NCBI RefSeq assembly: GCF_003725775.1
Contig: NZ_RJSG01000005.1
Coordinates: 25,625-89,624 of the forward strand
Direction: 5' to 3'
Length of the DNA stretch: 64,000 nt
From: Nocardioides marmorisolisilvae
Lineage (GTDB): Bacteria > Actinomycetota > Actinomycetes > Propionibacteriales > Nocardioidaceae
Made by a program: the position numbers and the translations under genes. Every line of letters starts with the position of its first letter. Position 1 is the stretch's first letter. The notes under the pieces were generated by a model. The model was not told where the DNA came from, made no database searches, and was given only the letters and a program-made list of their open reading frames with translations. Shown here piece by piece: positions 60,921-64,000 of this stretch.

Positions 60921-62264
60921 ATGACCTCCACGACCGAACGACCCTCGATCGCCTCGTTCTGGCACGACCTGCCGCGCGAGGGCCGGTTGATGCTGTCGGT
61001 GGTCGCTTTCGAGTTCATCGGCACCGGTCTGGTGCTCCCGTTCTGGGTCGTCTACCTGCACGAGTTGCGGGGGTACTCGCTGGAGGTCGTGGGCGTGCTG
61101 CTGGCCGCCATGTCGGCCGCCGGCGTGATCGCGGCGGCCCCGGCGGGCAAGCTGATCGACAAGGTCGGCCCGCGCGCCACGATGATCGTCGTGCTCGTCT
61201 CGGCAATGGTCGGGCAGACGATGGTGGCCTTCGCCGACAACATCGTGACCACGACCATCGCGATCGCGATCATCGGCGCCGGGTTCGGGATGGGCTGGCC
61301 GACGTCCCAGGCGCTGATCTCCTCGGTGGTGCCCTCGGAGATCAGGGCCCGCTACTTCGGCATGAACTTCTCCCTGCTCAACCTGGGCATCGGGATCGGC
61401 GGCATCGTCGGCGGTCTGGTCGCCGACGTGCACCACCTGGGCTCCTTCCAGCTCATGTACATCGGTGACGCGATCAGCTACGTGCCGAGCCTGTTCCTGA
61501 TGCTGTTCCCGCTGCGCAACATCGGTGGCCCGGTGCCGCCGCCCGAGGACGGCCCTGACGAGGAGGTCACCTACCTGCAGGTGTTCCGCGCACCGGCGAT
61601 GCGCACCGTGTGCGCGCTGATGTTCGTCTCCGCGTTCGTCGGCTACTCCCAGCTCAACGCCGGCATGCCCGCCTACTCGCGTGCGATCGGCGAGGTGTCC
61701 ACCCGCGGCCTCGGCTTCGCGTTCGCCGCGAACACCCTGGTGATCGTGCTGCTCCAGCTGGTCGTCCTGCAACGCATCGAGGGTCGCAAGCGGACCCGGG
61801 TGATCGTGGTGATGTCGGCGGTGTGGGCGGCCTCGTGGCTGTGCCTCGCGGCCAGCGGAATCTCCCCCGGCACCGTGTCCGCGACCCTGTTCGTCGCTGC
61901 CTGCGCCTCGGTGTTCGCCCTCGGCGAGACACTGCTGCAGCCGACCATGCCGGCGATCGTCAACGACCTCGCCCCTGACCACCTGCGCGGGCGCTACAAC
62001 GCTCTGACCGCCGGCGTCTTCCAGACGGCCTCGATCCTGGGGCCGATCGTCGCGGGCTTCATGATCGGGCACGGCCTGCACCTGGAGTTCATCGCGATGC
62101 TCGTGCTCGGTTGCGGCCTGACCGCCTGGTTGTCTGCGGTGCGCCTGGAGCCGCAGCTGGACGACGTCGCCAACGGACTGGTGCGCGCAGAAACGACGCC
62201 GGAGTCCCTGCCTGCCGAGGCGCCGATCCAGAGCGGAGTCGCGGTCGACCCGGCCCCGCGTTGA
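60921..62264 (+). CDS. MFS transporter
   Basis: A 447-residue transporter with twelve predicted helices: FEFIGTGLVLPFWVVYLHEL, AAPAGKLIDKVGPRATMIVV (motif A), GFGMGWPTSQALISSVVPSE and GRYNALTAGVFQTASILGPI. It resembles MDR-type drug/metabolite exporters. ATG 60921 is chosen; GTG 60903 is an in-frame alternative, and neither has a clear ribosome site. Divergent from the GntR regulator (140 bases between). The stop lies against the LexA box of alkB. Confidence 0.87.
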   Translation: MTSTTERPSIASFWHDLPREGRLMLSVVAFEFIGTGLVLPFWVVYLHELRGYSLEVVGVLLAAMSAAGVIAAAPAGKLIDKVGPRATMIVVLVSAMVGQTMVAFADNIVTTTIAIAIIGAGFGMGWPTSQALISSVVPSEIRARYFGMNFSLLNLGIGIGGIVGGLVADVHHLGSFQLMYIGDAISYVPSLFLMLFPLRNIGGPVPPPEDGPDEEVTYLQVFRAPAMRTVCALMFVSAFVGYSQLNAGMPAYSRAIGEVSTRGLGFAFAANTLVIVLLQLVVLQRIEGRKRTRVIVVMSAVWAASWLCLAASGISPGTVSATLFVAACASVFALGETLLQPTMPAIVNDLAPDHLRGRYNALTAGVFQTASILGPIVAGFMIGHGLHLEFIAMLVLGCGLTAWLSAVRLEPQLDDVANGLVRAETTPESLPAEAPIQSGVAVDPAPR

Positions 62265-62280
62265 TCGAACATCTGTTCGA
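62265..62280. promoter_or_regulatory. LexA (SOS) box
   Basis: TCGAAC-ATCT-GTTCGA is a perfect match to the actinobacterial/Gram-positive SOS palindrome TCGAAC-N4-GTTCGA, beginning at the first base after the MFS stop codon and ending 21 bases before the alkB start. It should place alkB under LexA control. Confidence 0.85.
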
Positions 62281-62301
62281 TCCTCTGCTACGCTCCCCAG
62301 C

Positions 62302-62925
62302 GTGAGCGTCGCGTTCCAGCCCTCGCTGTTCGACCAACCGGACCCCGGCGTCGGGCCACTGTCAGGCGTGCAGCGCACGATCCTGACCAACGGCGCCTGG
62401 GTGGACGTCCTGCCGGGCTGGTTCGTCGGCGCTGACACCGTCTTCGAGCACCTGCTGGCCGAGGTCCCCTGGCGGGCGGAGAGCCGCGAGATGTACGACC
62501 GGGTCGTCGACGTCCCCCGGCTCGTGCACACCTACGGCATCGGCGACCCGCTCCCCCACGCGACGCTGACCGCGGCGCGGGACGCCCTCGACGTGCACTA
62601 CGCCGACGAGCTCGGCGAGCCCTTCGTCACCGCCGGCTGCTGCTACTACCGCGACGGCAACGACTCGGTCGCCTGGCACGGCGACAACATTGGCCGCGGC
62701 CGCAGCCACGACACGATGGTCGCGATCGTCTCCTTCGGCAGCCCGCGCAAGCTGCTGCTGCGACCGCTCGGAGGCAGCACCGCTGTCACCCACGCGCTGG
62801 GCCACGGCGACCTGATCGTCATGGGCGGCTCGTGCCAGCGCACCTGGGAGCACGCCGTCCCGAAGACCTCCCGCCCGGTCGGGCCGAGGATCAGCGTCCA
62901 GTTCCGGCCGCGCAACGTCTTCTGA
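62302..62925 (+). CDS. alkB: AlkB-like 2-oxoglutarate/Fe(II) dioxygenase
   Basis: A 207-residue protein. The iron ligands are His126 and Asp128 (AWHGDN) and His184 (WEHAVPKT). Arg196 and Arg202 in RISVQFRPR bind 2-oxoglutarate and substrate, and the nucleotide-recognition-lid area includes RLVHTYGIGDPLPH and CCYYRDGNDSVAWH. It demethylates alkylated bases in DNA or RNA by oxidation. The length matches bacterial AlkB. GTG 62302. A perfect LexA box directly upstream links it to SOS rather than to the Ada response typical of E. coli. Confidence 0.92.
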   Translation: MSVAFQPSLFDQPDPGVGPLSGVQRTILTNGAWVDVLPGWFVGADTVFEHLLAEVPWRAESREMYDRVVDVPRLVHTYGIGDPLPHATLTAARDALDVHYADELGEPFVTAGCCYYRDGNDSVAWHGDNIGRGRSHDTMVAIVSFGSPRKLLLRPLGGSTAVTHALGHGDLIVMGGSCQRTWEHAVPKTSRPVGPRISVQFRPRNVF

Positions 62926-62934
62926 GCAGCCCGC

Positions 62935-64000
62935 CTACGGGTTGATGTGCAGCGTGAACGTCTTGGTCCGGCTCGGCTTCAGCAGCACCGAGTAGGTCAC
63001 CGCGAAGGTGTAGTCACCCGCCACGGTCGGCGTACCCGACAGCACGCCGGCACCGCTCAGGCTCAGACCCGGGGGCAGGGTGCCGCTGTCCAGGTTCCAG
63101 CCCGAGACGCCGCTCGGAGCGCCGTTGAACTGCACCGAGTAGGCGACCCCGACCTTGCCGTCGGCGAGCGAGCCGTTCTTGATCGCCGTCGGGCCGACGT
63201 GGATCGTCAGGACCTTGGTGGTCGCCGCACCCGTCACGCTGTCGGCGAACCTGACCGTGAAGCTGTAGTCACCGTTCACCGTCGCCGTGCCGGAGAACAC
63301 GCCCGCCGAGGAGAGCGAGAGCCCGGTGGGCAGGGTGCCGGCCGAGACCGACCAGGTGCCCGAGCCCGAGCCGCCGGACTTGGTCAGAGTCGCCGAGTAG
63401 CTGTTGTCCTTCAGCGCGTCCGGCAGACCCGTGGTGGTGATGGTCGGGCGCGAGTACACCAGGATCGACAACGCCTGCGTGTCGAAGGTGCCCGACTCGG
63501 TCTCGGTGAACTTGACGGTGAAGTTGAACGTCCCCGACACCGTCGGCACCCCGGAGATCAGACCGGTGTCGGCGTCCAGCGTCAGCCCGGTCGGCAGTGC
63601 ACCCGCACTGATCGACCAGGTTCCGGCGTTGCCGGTCTTGGACAGCGCCTGGCTGTAGTTGGCGTTGATCAGGACCGCAGGAAGCGTGGTCGTGTTGATC
63701 GTCGGGTCCGGGGCCGGGTTCACGTGCAGCGGCAGCGACTTGGTCGCGAAGGTGCCGGACTCGGTCTCGGTGAACTTGAACGTCAGCGGGAAGTCACCCG
63801 AGACCGTCGGCTTGCCGGAGATCGTGCCGGTCGCGGTGTCGAAGGTCAGGCCGCTCGGCAGCGTGCCCGAGGTGATCGACCACGTACCGGCGTTCCCGGA
63901 CTTCGACAGGGTCGTCGAGTAGGTCTGGAAGGCCTGCGCGTTCGGCAGCGACGTGGTGCTGATCGTCGGGTTCGGAGCCGGGTTCACGTGCAGCGGCAAC
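62935..64000 (-). CDS. repetitive surface protein, C-terminal part with Ig-like (He_PIG) repeats
   Basis: At least 354 residues, open at the window edge. Four tandem Ig-like repeats of 85-88 residues are visible, each with a core such as GTWSITSGTLPSGLTFDTAT, then GTISGKPTVSGDFPLTF and FTETESGTF, matching the putative-Ig (He_PIG/cadherin-like) family of secreted or wall proteins. Repeats one and two of the visible part are nearly identical; the later ones diverge. The protein ends T-L-H-I-N-P without a sortase motif or membrane helix, so it is probably secreted or anchored through its unseen N-terminus. Adhesion is a guess. Confidence 0.82.
   Translation of the reverse strand, partial: LPLHVNPAPNPTISTTSLPNAQAFQTYSTTLSKSGNAGTWSITSGTLPSGLTFDTATGTISGKPTVSGDFPLTFKFTETESGTFATKSLPLHVNPAPDPTINTTTLPAVLINANYSQALSKTGNAGTWSISAGALPTGLTLDADTGLISGVPTVSGTFNFTVKFTETESGTFDTQALSILVYSRPTITTTGLPDALKDNSYSATLTKSGGSGSGTWSVSAGTLPTGLSLSSAGVFSGTATVNGDYSFTVRFADSVTGAATTKVLTIHVGPTAIKNGSLADGKVGVAYSVQFNGAPSGVSGWNLDSGTLPPGLSLSGAGVLSGTPTVAGDYTFAVTYSVLLKPSRTKTFTLHINP
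63719..64000. repeat. 264-base tandem repeat within the Ig-like gene
   Basis: The sequence TTCACGTGCAGCGGCA occurs at 63719 and again at 63983, exactly 264 bases (88 codons) apart, with high identity in between. This indicates a recent in-frame tandem duplication that probably continues beyond the window. Confidence 0.8.

Noticed and set aside
62935..64000. CRISPR or phase-variable DNA repeat at the right edge
   Set aside because: The periodicity is 264 bases and in frame with a protein repeat, with no short repeat-spacer pattern.

Overview
The window is a gene-dense, high-GC stretch of an actinobacterial chromosome. GTG and occasional TTG starts, GGAGG-type ribosome binding sites and families such as DUF5302, DUF3027, DUF2530, DUF3263 and a BTAD regulator point to Actinomycetota. 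The DUF6758-like gene, the intergenic repeat types and overall gene content fit Nocardioides or a close relative (inference; no rRNA or marker search was possible). No tRNA, rRNA, insertion sequence, CRISPR array or phage gene was seen. No gene-free stretch exceeds 300 bases; the longest are 20054-20335 and 44532-44774.

Layout. 1-5,400: end of a MarC-like gene, a DUF6758-like protein, a histidine phosphatase, an MFS transporter, a MaoC-type hydratase, DUF5302, and a LicD-methyltransferase fusion coupled to a small coiled-coil protein. 5,400-8,950: acyl-CoA dehydrogenase, acetyltransferase, EamA exporter and PhzF-type enzyme. 8,980-18,000: a MgtE-like CBS regulator, DUF1003, Mrp and TatB on the plus strand meet an envelope-stress operon (sigE, zinc anti-sigma, HtrA protease) on the minus strand, followed by an O-methyltransferase and a GAF sensor kinase. 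This resembles the mycobacterial Rv1220c-Rv1224/mrp neighbourhood with tatB in the opposite orientation.

18,000-24,750 carries two drug-export modules. One is a DHA2-type MFS pump with a MarR regulator, and the other is a TetR-controlled pair of ABC exporter half-transporters whose Walker B motifs suggest a heterodimer with one degenerate ATP site. Between them lies a structured 220-base region with a 12-codon ORF and a ribosome binding site complementary to almost the whole 16S rRNA 3' end. 24,750-33,700: secreted subtilisin, pdxH, citrate synthase 2, two DedA proteins, a PEP-mutase-like enzyme, serC and two hexapeptide acyltransferases. 33,750-38,160: six genes (MarR, MFS, a 28-residue membrane peptide, a METTL25-like methyltransferase, an anchored WD/NHL-like protein, a macro-domain protein) joined by five successive 1-4 base overlaps. 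38,270-44,530: purine-type permease, DUF2530, DUF3027, MFS, cold-shock protein, a HAD-LarE fusion and DUF3263. With citA, serC and the XPB helicase pair, this resembles the M. tuberculosis Rv0861c-Rv0889c region.

44,775-53,260: a 1,194-residue BTAD/AAA regulator, an acyltransferase, an ECF sigma gene with its membrane partner, a VanY-like lipoprotein and a DUF885 metallopeptidase. 53,410-64,000: the XPB pair, a secreted tripeptidyl-peptidase-like hydrolase, CutC, a small Cys-containing protein, a GntR regulator, an MFS transporter, alkB behind a perfect LexA box, and the 3' end of a surface protein made of 88-residue Ig-like repeats.

Compaction is a theme: four convergent gene pairs end on a shared CTAG and a fifth on TTAG, and many tandem genes overlap by 1-4 bases. 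Three dispersed repeat families fill several of the remaining gaps, and one of them extends into coding sequence twice.
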